Source of the DNA: Lysobacterales bacterium
Lineage (GTDB): Bacteria; Pseudomonadota; Gammaproteobacteria; Xanthomonadales; SZUA-36
Reading direction: 5' to 3'
Length of the DNA stretch: 12,025 nt
Assembly (NCBI GenBank): GCA_009692275.1
Contig: SHZL01000053.1
Span: 1 to 12,025, forward strand
In this document: one piece after another, positions 1 through 7,740 of the stretch
How positions within the stretch are numbered: position 1 is the first letter of the stretch
Layout: each line of letters starts with the position of its first letter
Notes under the pieces: model-generated
The model's database searches: none
What the model saw: the letters and a program-made list of their open reading frames with translations, nothing else
What the model was told of the DNA's origin: nothing
Position numbers and translations under genes: made by a program

Positions 1-66
1 GCGCCCCAGTTGCTCGAATGCCTGGACGGTACCTACGTCAGGGAATTTCTTGATTCAATCGACTGA
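1..66 (+). CDS. C-terminal fragment of an unidentified upstream gene
   Basis: An open frame enters from the left edge and ends at TGA 64-66, giving 21 residues (ending LDSID). Only the tail is visible, so no family can be named. It is in the same frame as the acyl-CoA synthetase that starts 12 bases later, so the two are probably co-transcribed. Reading it as a true coding end rests on the tight spacing and the open frame, not on homology. Confidence 0.5.
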   Translation, partial: APQLLECLDGTYVREFLDSID

Positions 67-78
67 GAACAGCAGGCT

Positions 79-1743
79 TTGAATTCCGATCTGGCCACCC
101 TCAGGCTACAGGCAACATCGCTGGGCGATTTGCTGCTGCAAGCAGCTGACGCTCATCCTGATCGCACCGCCATCATTTTGTCTGACCGGCGCAGCAGTTA
201 TGCCGAAATCCGTGATGCGGCCATAAGCAAGGCATTGAGCCTGCAGGCCCTGGGTATCGGGCCGGGTGATCACATCGGCCTGCTGCTGCCCACGGGCATG
301 GATTTTATTGAAACCCTGTTTGCCGCCTCGCTCATTGGCGCTGTCACCGTGCCCATCAACGCCCGCTACATGCCTCCGGAACTGGCCTATGTAGTGGAAA
401 ACGCTGACCTCAAGATCCTGCTGACCACGGACAAGATTGCCGAAGCAGTTAACTTCGTGGAGCGCCTGAATCTCGCTTTCCCCGAACTGCAGCAGGCCGA
501 TCCGAACCGGCTGAACCTCAGCCGTGCCCCACTGTTACGCAATATCGTCCTGTTCGGTGATACCCGCGCAGCCGGGATGTTGACGGAACAGCAGTTTGCA
601 CAGCTGGCAAGCCCGGCATTGGGAAACCATGGCGACCTGGCACGCCTGCACCTGCGGCGTTTGCAGGTACGTCTTGGCAGCACGGCGCTGATCCTGTACA
701 CCTCCGGCACCACGGCTAATCCCAAAGGTTGCATGATTTCCCACGAAGCCATCGTGCGCAACAGCGTGGCGCTGGCGGATCGCTACCAGCTCACCGGCGA
801 GGACAGCTTCTGGTCGCCTTTGCCCATGTTCCATATTGCCGCCATTCTTCCGATGACCGCGATCATTGCCAAGGGCGGCACCTATGTGACCACCGGATAT
901 TTCCGCGCCGGCGAAGCACTGCAGATGATGGAACGGGAAAAAGTCACGGCGACGTATCCGTGTTTCTGGACCATCATGTCCGACCTGGTGGACCATCCGG
1001 ATTTTGAGAAGACCGACCTCTCGCGCATCAAGCTGATGAATGCCAACTTCGCGGTGCAGCCGCCGGAAATCGGCAAGAAAATGAAGAAAGCGCTGCCGAA
1101 CGCCATTTTCGTCGGTACCTTTGGCATGACCGAAACGGCCGGGACCGTTTCAACCAGCCGGCTGGACGATAGCGAAACGCAAAGATTCACCCGACTCGGC
1201 ACACCCTTGTCGGGCATGGAAGTGCGCGCAGTGAACCCGGAAACCGGCGAAGACGTGGCCCAGGGAGAAAAGGGTGAAGCCTGGATTCGCGGTTACAGCA
1301 CCTTCACGAAATACTACAAGGCGCCGGAGAAAACTGCCGAAGCCCTGGATGCCGATGGCTGGTTCCATTCCGGCGATCTCATTTCCATCGACGCAGATGG
1401 CCAACTGATGTTTCATGGCCGGCTGCGCGACATGCTCAAAGTCGGCGGTGAAAACGTGGCTGCCGTCGAGATTGAAAGCTGCCTGCAGCAGCATGCGGCG
1501 GTAAAGCTGGCACAGGTAGTGGGGATTCCCCATCCGCGGCTGATCGAAGTGCCGGCCGCTTTCATTGAGCTGGAGCCGGGCAGCACTGCCACTGAGGAAG
1601 AGCTGATAGGTTTCTGCAAAGGCAAAATTGCGGGATTCAAGGTTCCCCGTTATGTCCGTTTTGTCTCGCAGTGGCCGACGTCCTCCACCAAGATCCAGAA
1701 GTTCCGCTTGCAGGAACAACTCAGGACAGAGCTGGGCTTGTAG
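79..1743 (+). CDS. AMP-forming acyl-CoA synthetase (ANL superfamily)
   Basis: Activates a carboxylic acid to its CoA thioester through an acyl-adenylate, in the cytoplasm. The 554-residue product has the full ANL layout. The phosphate-binding loop YTSGTTANPKG is at residues 207-217. The adenylate motif GMTETAG is at 349-355, GWFHSGDL at 427-434, and the hinge region GRLRDMLKVGGENV follows. The C-terminal lysine motif is PTSSTKIQK, with K538 in the place of the catalytic lysine; the usual Gly before it is Thr here. Length is normal for the family. The start is TTG at 79: an in-frame stop at 64-66 blocks any earlier start, no ATG precedes the conserved N-terminus, and only a weak AGCAGG lies upstream. 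The ABM gene follows after 12 bases. The substrate is not readable; context suggests the acid made by the neighbouring alcohol dehydrogenases. A medium-chain, aromatic or terpenoid acid is equally possible. Confidence 0.93.
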   Translation: MNSDLATLRLQATSLGDLLLQAADAHPDRTAIILSDRRSSYAEIRDAAISKALSLQALGIGPGDHIGLLLPTGMDFIETLFAASLIGAVTVPINARYMPPELAYVVENADLKILLTTDKIAEAVNFVERLNLAFPELQQADPNRLNLSRAPLLRNIVLFGDTRAAGMLTEQQFAQLASPALGNHGDLARLHLRRLQVRLGSTALILYTSGTTANPKGCMISHEAIVRNSVALADRYQLTGEDSFWSPLPMFHIAAILPMTAIIAKGGTYVTTGYFRAGEALQMMEREKVTATYPCFWTIMSDLVDHPDFEKTDLSRIKLMNANFAVQPPEIGKKMKKALPNAIFVGTFGMTETAGTVSTSRLDDSETQRFTRLGTPLSGMEVRAVNPETGEDVAQGEKGEAWIRGYSTFTKYYKAPEKTAEALDADGWFHSGDLISIDADGQLMFHGRLRDMLKVGGENVAAVEIESCLQQHAAVKLAQVVGIPHPRLIEVPAAFIELEPGSTATEEELIGFCKGKIAGFKVPRYVRFVSQWPTSSTKIQKFRLQEQLRTELGL

Positions 1744-1755
1744 AGGAAAAATGCA

Positions 1756-2046
1756 ATGGTGACTTTTATTGCCACTCTCCAGGTCGCCGCCGGGCGGGAA
1801 AAGGAATTCGAGAAACTCCAGATCGAGTTGTCAGAAATTGCCCACCGCGAAGAACAAGACCTGCTGGTTTACGATGTCATCCGTCACAAAGAAAAGCCGC
1901 GCACCTACGTGGTCTACGCCCGGTTCCGGGACCAGGCGGCCTTTGAATTCCATCAGCAGGCCGATTTCCACCAGCGCCTGGTGCCGCCCATCCTCGCCTG
2001 CGTGGAAGGGGCGATGGACCTGCAGTTTTACGACTGGAAAGGCTGA
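1756..2046 (+). CDS. ABM-fold small protein (antibiotic biosynthesis monooxygenase-like)
   Basis: A 96-residue protein with the pattern of the ABM / putative quinol monooxygenase family: an N-terminal strand VTFIATLQVAAG, an amphipathic helix, then a central LLVYDVIRH strand and a YVVYARFRDQAAFEFH segment (about residues 45-66). Members form dimeric ferredoxin-like barrels; some oxidise quinol-like rings without cofactor, others have no proven activity. An AGAGG at 1742-1746 sits about 9 bases before ATG 1756. An ATG at 1751 is out of frame and closes at once. The gene follows the acyl-CoA synthetase by 12 bases, so the two are probably in one operon. Its 3' end faces the convergent PQQ dehydrogenase 21 bases away. 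The family is fairly secure; the reaction is unknown. Confidence 0.8.
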   Translation: MVTFIATLQVAAGREKEFEKLQIELSEIAHREEQDLLVYDVIRHKEKPRTYVVYARFRDQAAFEFHQQADFHQRLVPPILACVEGAMDLQFYDWKG

Positions 2047-2067
2047 CCAGCGCCCGTTTTTCCGGCC

Positions 2068-4047
2068 CTACTTCTTAGGCCCAATGGCCAGTAGCACATT
2101 GCCGGGCATGTGGTTGTACAGCCCGTAACCCGAATTCACATACATCATGCCGTCGGCCACGATAGCGCCGCCACCACTGAACGACCCGCCCCGGGCTGTT
2201 GCACCCGACACGGTAGAGAAATCCTTGAGTGTATCCAGTTCCCACAGAATGCTTCCGTCGTCTGCTGAGTACCCACGCAGGCGGCCATCCATGTGGCCGG
2301 CGATGACGGCGCCGGGTATGGCAATAATGGCCTGCGCGATGCCTGGATCACAGTCCGCGAGGTCACCGCATACGTCCGGTGCGGGCGTGGACCACAGCAA
2401 GTTGCCGGTCGCGGCATCGACCGCATACAGTCCTGGTTTGGCCGGGTTTGTCTGGCCGTAGCGAGCCACGTCCTCGGGGTAGAACATGTCGTTGATGGGC
2501 ACGTAGATGCGGGTGCCTTCAGCCGCCATGCCGAAGTACACGCCGCCTTGCAGGCCCCCTCGGCCGACCTGGTTTTTCCACAGTGTTGCACCGCTGTCGG
2601 GATCAATGCCGACTACAGCTCCGGATTTTTGCCCTCCAACCAGCACCTCCTTGCCATCCGGCAAAGCCACGAGTATCGGGGATGCGGCAAAATCGTAGTC
2701 CGGTCCATTCTCCTTCGGGCAGTTGGCGGGGTTGGTGGTGAATTCGCTGAGGCAACCGGTGTTCCAGGCATCACCAGTGGTTTGCTGGCTGGTCCAGATC
2801 CGCTCGCCGGTGGCCAGGTCGAAGGCCATCAGGGCATCCGAGTTTTCATCGGCAGGCGACGAGTAATTCTCGCCGGAGCCTACGTACACGCGCCCGCGCT
2901 TGAGATCCACCGTGGGACTGGCCCACACCGGCGCTCCGGAAGGCGCAAGTATCGCCGTGCCTGCACTGGTGTTGCCCGCATTCACCGGCTCATCCGGTAT
3001 CGAATAAGACTTCCACAGTTGTTCGCCGGTCCTGGCATTGAGCGCCACCACGGAGCCGCGGAAGGTGCAGCAGGAATAAGCGGCGTCAAGCGCTGCCACT
3101 ACTTCCAGGGAAGATACCGGAACAAACAGGCGGTCGCCGGACAGTGCAGGCGCACCGGTTACGGTGGCGTCGCGATGATCGTCGACCCGGGTCTTCCAGC
3201 GCAATGCGCCAGTTCTGGCACTGACCGCATAAACGCGCGCCAGCAGATCCCCGAAATACAAAGTGGGATCCGCATTCGCGTCATCCGGAGCCCAGGGGGA
3301 TATGACGAGGGCCGTGCGTACTTCGGCGGAAGCGCGGAAAGACCAGCGCAGGCAGCCGGTTTTCGCATCCAGGGCACGCACTGTGCCATCCTGGCTGCCA
3401 AAGTAAATCGCGCCGCCGCCGTAGGCCGGTTGCGACCTGGCCTTGATGGAATTGGGATAGGCAAAGGCCCATTTCACTTCCAGTTTCGCTACATCCGCCT
3501 TGCCCAGACCACCGGATTCCGCCGGCTGGAAGCGGGTGTTCCCCGGGTCGACACCCCAGCCGGTCGAAACCGGGGTCAGCGTGGCATCAAATCCATGTGC
3601 CGCGTCGCAGGCAGGTGGAGACGGTGGTTCCGCGAGATCGCCCATTTTTTGCCCGCTGAGGTATTCGGCGATGGCCACCCGACCATCGGCGTCGATGGCG
3701 GCGGCCTGTTCGGACATCAGGCCGCCGTTGAGCGCGTTGAGGATGTTGGCGGGCCCCAGCATGCTGATAAAGAGTCGACTCGGCGCCTTGTAGATGACCT
3801 GGTCGTGGCACTGCGAGCAATGGGCAAGGTACAGCGATTCACCCGGTGCGGGGGCTTCACCCGCTGAGGGCGCCGCGGGCGTCGCTTCAGCCACGCTGTT
3901 TGCGGTTTCTGCATTGTCTTCCGCCGCTGGTGCGGAAGTGCCAGCGCTATCGCCAGGGGAACATGCCACGGTGAACAGCGCAACAAGCAGGGCAACAAGC
4001 AGGGCAACAAGCGGTGCTTTGGGGATCAGGGGCCAGTTGGTCTTCAT
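2068..4047 (-). CDS. Cytochrome c-PQQ dehydrogenase lipoprotein, polyvinyl-alcohol-dehydrogenase type
   Basis: Probable periplasmic alcohol oxidase that passes electrons from PQQ to its own heme c. Starting at 4047 gives 659 residues. An N-terminal lipoprotein signal (hydrophobic residues 11-28) has a lipobox ending in C29. An Ala/Pro/Glu-rich linker follows, then heme motif CSQCH at 77-81 with M111 a possible axial ligand. A beta-propeller then carries seven or so W-motif blades (TGCLRWSF, TGALRWKT, TGEQLWKS, TGERIWTS, SGATLWKN, TGNLLWST, DGSILWEL). The adjacent cysteines C326-C327 in YSCCTFRGSVVALN and the GPDYDFAASP segment are typical of the cytochrome-type PVA dehydrogenases. The frame is open to 4134, but 4047 is preferred: GGAG lies 8 bases upstream and the signal peptide begins there. 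It is the last gene of the thiolase-crotonase cluster, 55 bases after the crotonase stop. The true substrate need not be PVA; no oxidised-PVA hydrolase is present. Confidence 0.88.
   Translation of the reverse strand: MKTNWPLIPKAPLVALLVALLVALFTVACSPGDSAGTSAPAAEDNAETANSVAEATPAAPSAGEAPAPGESLYLAHCSQCHDQVIYKAPSRLFISMLGPANILNALNGGLMSEQAAAIDADGRVAIAEYLSGQKMGDLAEPPSPPACDAAHGFDATLTPVSTGWGVDPGNTRFQPAESGGLGKADVAKLEVKWAFAYPNSIKARSQPAYGGGAIYFGSQDGTVRALDAKTGCLRWSFRASAEVRTALVISPWAPDDANADPTLYFGDLLARVYAVSARTGALRWKTRVDDHRDATVTGAPALSGDRLFVPVSSLEVVAALDAAYSCCTFRGSVVALNARTGEQLWKSYSIPDEPVNAGNTSAGTAILAPSGAPVWASPTVDLKRGRVYVGSGENYSSPADENSDALMAFDLATGERIWTSQQTTGDAWNTGCLSEFTTNPANCPKENGPDYDFAASPILVALPDGKEVLVGGQKSGAVVGIDPDSGATLWKNQVGRGGLQGGVYFGMAAEGTRIYVPINDMFYPEDVARYGQTNPAKPGLYAVDAATGNLLWSTPAPDVCGDLADCDPGIAQAIIAIPGAVIAGHMDGRLRGYSADDGSILWELDTLKDFSTVSGATARGGSFSGGGAIVADGMMYVNSGYGLYNHMPGNVLLAIGPKK
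3976..4011 (-). repeat. Three tandem 12-bp repeats inside the signal-peptide coding region
   Basis: On the minus strand the unit CTTGTTGCCCTG occurs three times in a row; the third copy has one change (GCG for GCC). It encodes LVAL three times, which is most of the hydrophobic core of the lipoprotein signal peptide of the PQQ dehydrogenase. Because the unit is 12 bp, slippage would add or remove four hydrophobic residues without breaking the frame. Confidence 0.9.
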
Positions 4048-4102
4048 GTCAAAACTCCGGGTCTGTGCAAGGGGTAACCAGTCCTTCCATCCGCGCGGGA
4101 TT

Positions 4103-5569
4103 TCAGGCTGTTGATGGGTAAATCCGGTCATCATTCTGTGCTTTCGTGCGCAACCAGTTGGAAGGATTCAAATCTGCCGTGGTTTTGCAACTCAGCGTGT
4201 CACACAGGGAGACAAAAGCACTCAGCCCCATGGTATCGATATAGGAAAGGACGCCGCCGGTATAGCTGGGAAAACTCCAGCCCAGGATCGAGGCCAGGTC
4301 GGCCTTGACCGGGTCCGTCAATCCCTCTTCCCAACATCCGGCTGCGGCCAGGGCCTGTGAGCACAGCAGCCTCTGCCTGACTGCCACATAGGTCGGCTCG
4401 GCAAAAGCTGGCTCGGCAGAGGCCGGGGTTGCGAAGTCAGCCGGAGTGGCGCGGGAAGCATCACCCGCAGAACGTTCATGCGCCATGGCCAATGGGCCTT
4501 GCGGCAGGCCAACTGCAAATGCGGCGTTGTCGATCACTGCAGGCTTCACGCCTTCCGCCAGCAAGGCGTTTCCCTGCTGGATGTATGCGTGTTCGCAGCG
4601 CTGCTGCAAGGCCTGCGTACCCGGTTCGGCGATGAGTTGTTCACGAGTGGTCTTGCCTTTGTTGATGAACAGCGTGCGAATCAGGTTGCGCGCCACCGGG
4701 TCCCGTGTCAGGGCGGAAAATTCACGGGTCTCTATTTTCAGCGCCTCGTCCATGGATAAAACGGTAGTGCCGTTGAACAGGCAGCGCAATGCGGCGATCG
4801 GGGCCGGGTAATTGTGCCGGTAATCCGCGCTGACCCGGCCGGTTAGCTGCTGGAACAGCCGGCCAATATTCATGTCATTCAGGCCGGATCCCCCTGGCAC
4901 CTGGTAGCCCTTGCGGTCCCAGGGTTGCTGTGGATTGCCGCCTTGCAGCACCCACTCCTCGGCGGCAGAAACCAGGTCTGCTGCGGCTACTACTTTATGC
5001 ACGATACCCATTTGCAGAGCTTCAGCCGGACTGAGGCGCTTGCTGCCAAGTATCAGTGCAGATGCCTGCTTGAGACCGATCAGGCGCGGTAAGCGCTGGG
5101 TGCCACCCCCGCCGGGTAACAGGCCAAGGCTCACTTCGGGCAGACCCAGCAGGATTTTTTCATCATCCGCCACCACGCGGAAATGGCAGGCAAGCGCCAG
5201 TTCGAGGCCACCGCCGAGCGCCGTGCCATTGATTGCCACAGCGACCGGCTTGCCGCAGGTTTCCAGCTTGCGCAAGGACTCGGTAAAGGTGCGCGACTGG
5301 GTATAGGCCTCAGCAGCAGTGCGGTGCAGGTCGTAGTAGCGCACGATGCGATTGAGATCGCCACCGGCCATGAAGGAAGATTTGCCCGAATGGATCACCG
5401 CGCCCCGGGCTTTCTCATGGGCCGCAAGCAGCGCCGCAACCGCACCGATCTCGCGGTGCAGTTCGGGCGTTAAAACGTTGACCGGCCTGTCCTTGACATC
5501 GATGCTAATGAACGCCACGCCATTGTCGGCAAGACGGTAAGCCAAAGTTTGAAAAAGGGGGGCTTGCAT
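4103..5569 (-). CDS. Crotonase with FadB-type C-terminal remnants, lacking the NAD-binding dehydrogenase domain
   Basis: Likely hydrates trans-2-enoyl-CoA to 3-hydroxyacyl-CoA. Residues 1 to about 210 form a crotonase domain with oxyanion-hole segments (SSFMAGGD near 64-71; INGTALGGG at 113-121) and both catalytic glutamates, E123 (GGGLE) and E145 (GLPEVSLG). Residues up to about 306 (RTLFINKGK) follow the normal linker of FadB/FadJ-like multifunctional proteins. There the roughly 180-residue NAD-binding domain should begin, but after about 15 residues the protein resumes in a 3HCDH C-domain-like helix (LLAEGVKPAVIDNAA, 337-351). A low-complexity Ala/Pro/Glu stretch (about 369-392) then leads to a second C-domain-like part (WEEGLTDPVKADLASILGWSF, about 413-433). 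No GxGxxG and no dehydrogenase catalytic His motif is present. The protein has 488 residues against about 700 for full-length relatives. Its ATG shares one base with the thiolase stop (TAATG), implying translational coupling. Confidence 0.88.
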   Translation of the reverse strand: MQAPLFQTLAYRLADNGVAFISIDVKDRPVNVLTPELHREIGAVAALLAAHEKARGAVIHSGKSSFMAGGDLNRIVRYYDLHRTAAEAYTQSRTFTESLRKLETCGKPVAVAINGTALGGGLELALACHFRVVADDEKILLGLPEVSLGLLPGGGGTQRLPRLIGLKQASALILGSKRLSPAEALQMGIVHKVVAAADLVSAAEEWVLQGGNPQQPWDRKGYQVPGGSGLNDMNIGRLFQQLTGRVSADYRHNYPAPIAALRCLFNGTTVLSMDEALKIETREFSALTRDPVARNLIRTLFINKGKTTREQLIAEPGTQALQQRCEHAYIQQGNALLAEGVKPAVIDNAAFAVGLPQGPLAMAHERSAGDASRATPADFATPASAEPAFAEPTYVAVRQRLLCSQALAAAGCWEEGLTDPVKADLASILGWSFPSYTGGVLSYIDTMGLSAFVSLCDTLSCKTTADLNPSNWLRTKAQNDDRIYPSTA

Positions 5570-6774
5570 TACATGCGCTCAATGATCGTTGCAGTGCCCA
5601 TGCCGGCCCCTACGCACAGGTTAACCAGGCCGGTGCCAAGACCCCGGCGCTCCATCTCGTCGAGCAGGGTGCCAAGGATCATGACCCCGGTAGCGCCAAT
5701 CGGGTGACCCATGGCAATGGCGCCGCCATTGACGTTGATCTGGTCCAGCGGCACGTTCATTTCCTGCATGAACAGCAACACCACGGAGGCAAACGCTTCG
5801 TTGAGTTCGAACAGGTCAATGTCTGAGCGCTGCATGCCGGCTTTCTTCAGCGCCAGTTGAGCGGAGGGCGTGGGCCCGGTCAGCATGAGCGTGGGATCCG
5901 TGCCCACCGAGGCGCAGGCACGAATGCGCGCACGGGGTCTGAGCCCCAGCTTCGCGCCCATTGCAGCGGAACCGATCAGGGCGCCGCCGGCCCCGTCCAC
6001 GATGCCGCTGGAATTGCCAGCAGTATGATTGTGCTGGATGTGTGCAACTTCCGGGTACTTGAGAATGGCCTGTTGATCGAAACCCATGTCGCCGATGGCA
6101 GTGAAAGCCGGGGGCAGGGCAGCCAGTGACTCCATGGTGGTGCGCGGACGCATGGCCTCATCCCGGTCCAGCAGTGGCATGCCGATTGAATCCAGCACGG
6201 GTATGACCGAACGGGCGAAATGCCCGGCGTCCCAGGCAGCGCCGGCACGCTGTTGGCTGGCAACTGCATAGGCATCAAGGTCACTGCGGGAGAAACCGTG
6301 CAGGGTGGCAATCAGGTCAGCAGCGATACCCTGGGGTACGAAGTAAATCTTGTAGGCCAGGGATGGATCAGAAGACCATGCGCCCCCCGAAGAGCCAATG
6401 GGGACGCGCGACATGCTCTCCACGCCACATGCAATGACGAGCTCGCACTGCCCGGAGGATACCTTGGCGGCAGCGAGGTTGACGGCTTCCAGCCCAGACG
6501 AACAGAAGCGGTGGATTTGCTGGCCCGGGACGGTACAGGCATAGTCGGCGGCGAGGCAGGCGGAGCGGCCAATGGCGCTGCCCTGCTCACCTATGGGCGA
6601 ACCGCATCCGGCAATCACGTCCTCCACCAGCGCGGTGTCCAGTGCGTTGCGCTCACGCAACTGCATCAATACCTGCGCCAGCAGGTCGACTGGCGCAACG
6701 CTGTGCAAGGCGCCATCCGGCCGGCCCTTGCCGCGCGGCGTTCTCAGGTGATCAAAAATATAGGCTTCATTCAT
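5569..6774 (-). CDS. Acetyl-CoA acyltransferase (FadA-type thiolase)
   Basis: Cleaves 3-ketoacyl-CoA with CoA to acetyl-CoA and a shortened acyl-CoA, the last step of beta-oxidation. The 401-residue length is normal. All catalytic elements are present: nucleophile C91 in HRFCSSGLEAVN, NEAFA at 325-329, H357 in GGAIAMGHPIGATG, and the second cysteine C387 in CVGAGMGTA. The ATG is at 6774-6772; only a weak GAG-type site lies upstream. It is the first gene of the minus-strand cluster and overlaps the crotonase start by one base, as thiolase and multifunctional subunits often do in trifunctional complexes. Substrate chain length cannot be read. A biosynthetic acetyl-CoA acetyltransferase is possible but less likely given the neighbours. 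Confidence 0.93.
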   Translation of the reverse strand: MNEAYIFDHLRTPRGKGRPDGALHSVAPVDLLAQVLMQLRERNALDTALVEDVIAGCGSPIGEQGSAIGRSACLAADYACTVPGQQIHRFCSSGLEAVNLAAAKVSSGQCELVIACGVESMSRVPIGSSGGAWSSDPSLAYKIYFVPQGIAADLIATLHGFSRSDLDAYAVASQQRAGAAWDAGHFARSVIPVLDSIGMPLLDRDEAMRPRTTMESLAALPPAFTAIGDMGFDQQAILKYPEVAHIQHNHTAGNSSGIVDGAGGALIGSAAMGAKLGLRPRARIRACASVGTDPTLMLTGPTPSAQLALKKAGMQRSDIDLFELNEAFASVVLLFMQEMNVPLDQINVNGGAIAMGHPIGATGVMILGTLLDEMERRGLGTGLVNLCVGAGMGTATIIERM

Positions 6775-6837
6775 TGCGCTGTTGACTCGGCAGGCTGGCC
6801 TGTCGGGGAAAGCCTGCAGAATTGCGTGATTCCTTCT

Positions 6838-6864
6838 AAAAAAACAGGCCCAAAAAATAGGCCT
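6838..6864 (-). terminator. Weak terminator-like hairpin in the leader of the thiolase cluster
   Basis: Read on the minus strand, AGGCC and GGCCT (plus positions 6860-6864 and 6846-6850) can pair as a 5-bp stem around a 9-base loop, followed by G and seven T residues. This resembles a small intrinsic terminator placed about 65 bases before the thiolase start. The stem is short, so function is doubtful. If real, it would act as an attenuator or block readthrough. Confidence 0.25.
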
Positions 6865-6916
6865 TTGGCAGGGCTGTCGTGGCTTGACAGATAAGCTATC
6901 ATAGTTTTTGTATAAA

Positions 6917-6942
6917 GTTCAAAATCCGGGTTCAAAATCGGG
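6917..6942. repeat. Two tandem 13-bp direct repeats in the divergent promoter
   Basis: GTTCAAAATCCGG (6917-6929) is followed directly by GTTCAAAATCGGG (6930-6942), identical at 12 of 13 positions. A degenerate third copy (TTAATTTCAAATC) may follow to about 6955. The repeats lie between the candidate SDR promoter and its ribosome site, where a regulator could bind and control both directions. Confidence 0.75.
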
Positions 6943-6975
6943 TTAATTTCAAATCTGCTGCAGGAGAGAGAGCCA

Positions 6976-7740
6976 ATGCAGTTGAAGGACAAGGTAGCCA
7001 TTGTCACCGGGGGTGCATCGGGACTTGGACGGGCGACGGTCGAGAGATTGTTTGCGGAAGGGGCCCGGGTCGCCATCTTCGACCTCAATGAAGAACAGGG
7101 GAAATCCCTGGCGAGCACGCTCGGCGCCGGTGCCATGGCCTGCACCGTCAATGTTACGGACGATGATTCCATTGCCGCTGGAATCGAGCAGGTCATGCAG
7201 CAATTCGGGGCCATCCATATTTGCGTGAATTGTGCTGGCCGCGGCGGCGGTGCTACCAAGACCCTGGGCAAGGGCGGGCGCTTTCCCATGAAGCTGTTCC
7301 GCGACGTCATCAATATCAACCTGGTCGGCACCTTCAGTGTGCTCAGCCAGGCCGCGGAGAAAATGGCTGCAAACGAGCCCGGCAAGGATGGGGAACGCGG
7401 CGTGATCATCAATACCTCATCCATTGCCGCCTACGACGGCCAGAAAGGCCAGGTTGCCTATGCAGCCAGCAAGGGCGGCTTGATCAGCCTGACACTGCCG
7501 GTGGCACGCGATCTGGCCTATTACGGGATCCGCATAGTCACCATTGCTCCCGGCGTATTTGAAACACCCTTGCTCGGCGTCATGGCGCCGGAGGTGAAGC
7601 AGGGCCTGGCGCGCGATATTCCATTTCCTGCCCGCCTGGGCGCCGTGACGGAATTTGCCCTGCTGGCGCAACACGTTGTTGAGAACATTTACCTGAACGG
7701 TGAAACCATCCGGCTTGATGCCGCCCTGAGGATGTCCTGA
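6976..7740 (+). CDS. 3-hydroxyacyl-CoA dehydrogenase, HSD10-type short-chain dehydrogenase
   Basis: Predicted to oxidise 3-hydroxyacyl-CoA to 3-ketoacyl-CoA with NAD+. The 254-residue protein has the classical SDR core: TGGASGLG at 11-18, D36 after the second strand (favours NAD over NADP), NCAG at 85-88, and the catalytic set S149, Y162, K166. It matches the 17-beta-HSD type 10 / type-2 3-hydroxyacyl-CoA dehydrogenase subgroup by its insert after NCAG, NEPGKDGERGVIINTSSIAA, YAASKGG, TIAPGVFETPLL, PFPARLG and the ending NGETIRLDAALRM. HSD10 enzymes also act on hydroxysteroids and branched short-chain substrates. An AGGAG site supports the start. It is first in its operon; its TGA overlaps the next ATG (TGATG). 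Context suggests it supplies the step missing from the FadB-like protein in the divergent cluster. Confidence 0.93.
   Translation: MQLKDKVAIVTGGASGLGRATVERLFAEGARVAIFDLNEEQGKSLASTLGAGAMACTVNVTDDDSIAAGIEQVMQQFGAIHICVNCAGRGGGATKTLGKGGRFPMKLFRDVININLVGTFSVLSQAAEKMAANEPGKDGERGVIINTSSIAAYDGQKGQVAYAASKGGLISLTLPVARDLAYYGIRIVTIAPGVFETPLLGVMAPEVKQGLARDIPFPARLGAVTEFALLAQHVVENIYLNGETIRLDAALRMS

Larger units (their letters stand above)
6775..6975. promoter_or_regulatory. Divergent control region between the thiolase and SDR clusters
   Basis: These 201 bases separate two divergently transcribed clusters and must hold the promoters of both, unless one cluster is read from further away. The right half is clearly AT-richer than the flanking genes. 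On the plus strand TTGACA (6884-6889) is a perfect -35 hexamer. The possible -10 boxes are poor: TTTGTA at 6907-6912 has 17-bp spacing, and TATAAA at 6911-6916 has a long 21-bp spacing. GATA-AGC-TATC at 6890-6900 is a small inverted repeat beside the -35. The SDR ribosome site AGGAG is at 6962-6966, 9 bases before its ATG. The regulator is not encoded in the window. Confidence 0.55.

Noticed and set aside
2046..2090. Hairpin GGCCCTA/TAGGCCC between the convergent ABM and PQQ genes as a bidirectional terminator
   Set aside because: The stem has an internal C-C mismatch and no T tract follows on either strand. It also overlaps the PQQ gene stop region.
2293..3867. A 524-codon open frame on the plus strand antisense to the PVA-dehydrogenase-type gene
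   Set aside because: It lies wholly within a gene with clear heme and propeller motifs on the other strand. Its product has no recognisable domain, and GC-rich codon bias commonly leaves such antisense frames open.
4048..4134. Extended N-terminus of the PQQ lipoprotein starting at 4134
   Set aside because: It would overlap the crotonase gene by 32 bases and bury the lipoprotein signal behind 29 polar residues. A GGAG site precedes the start at 4047.
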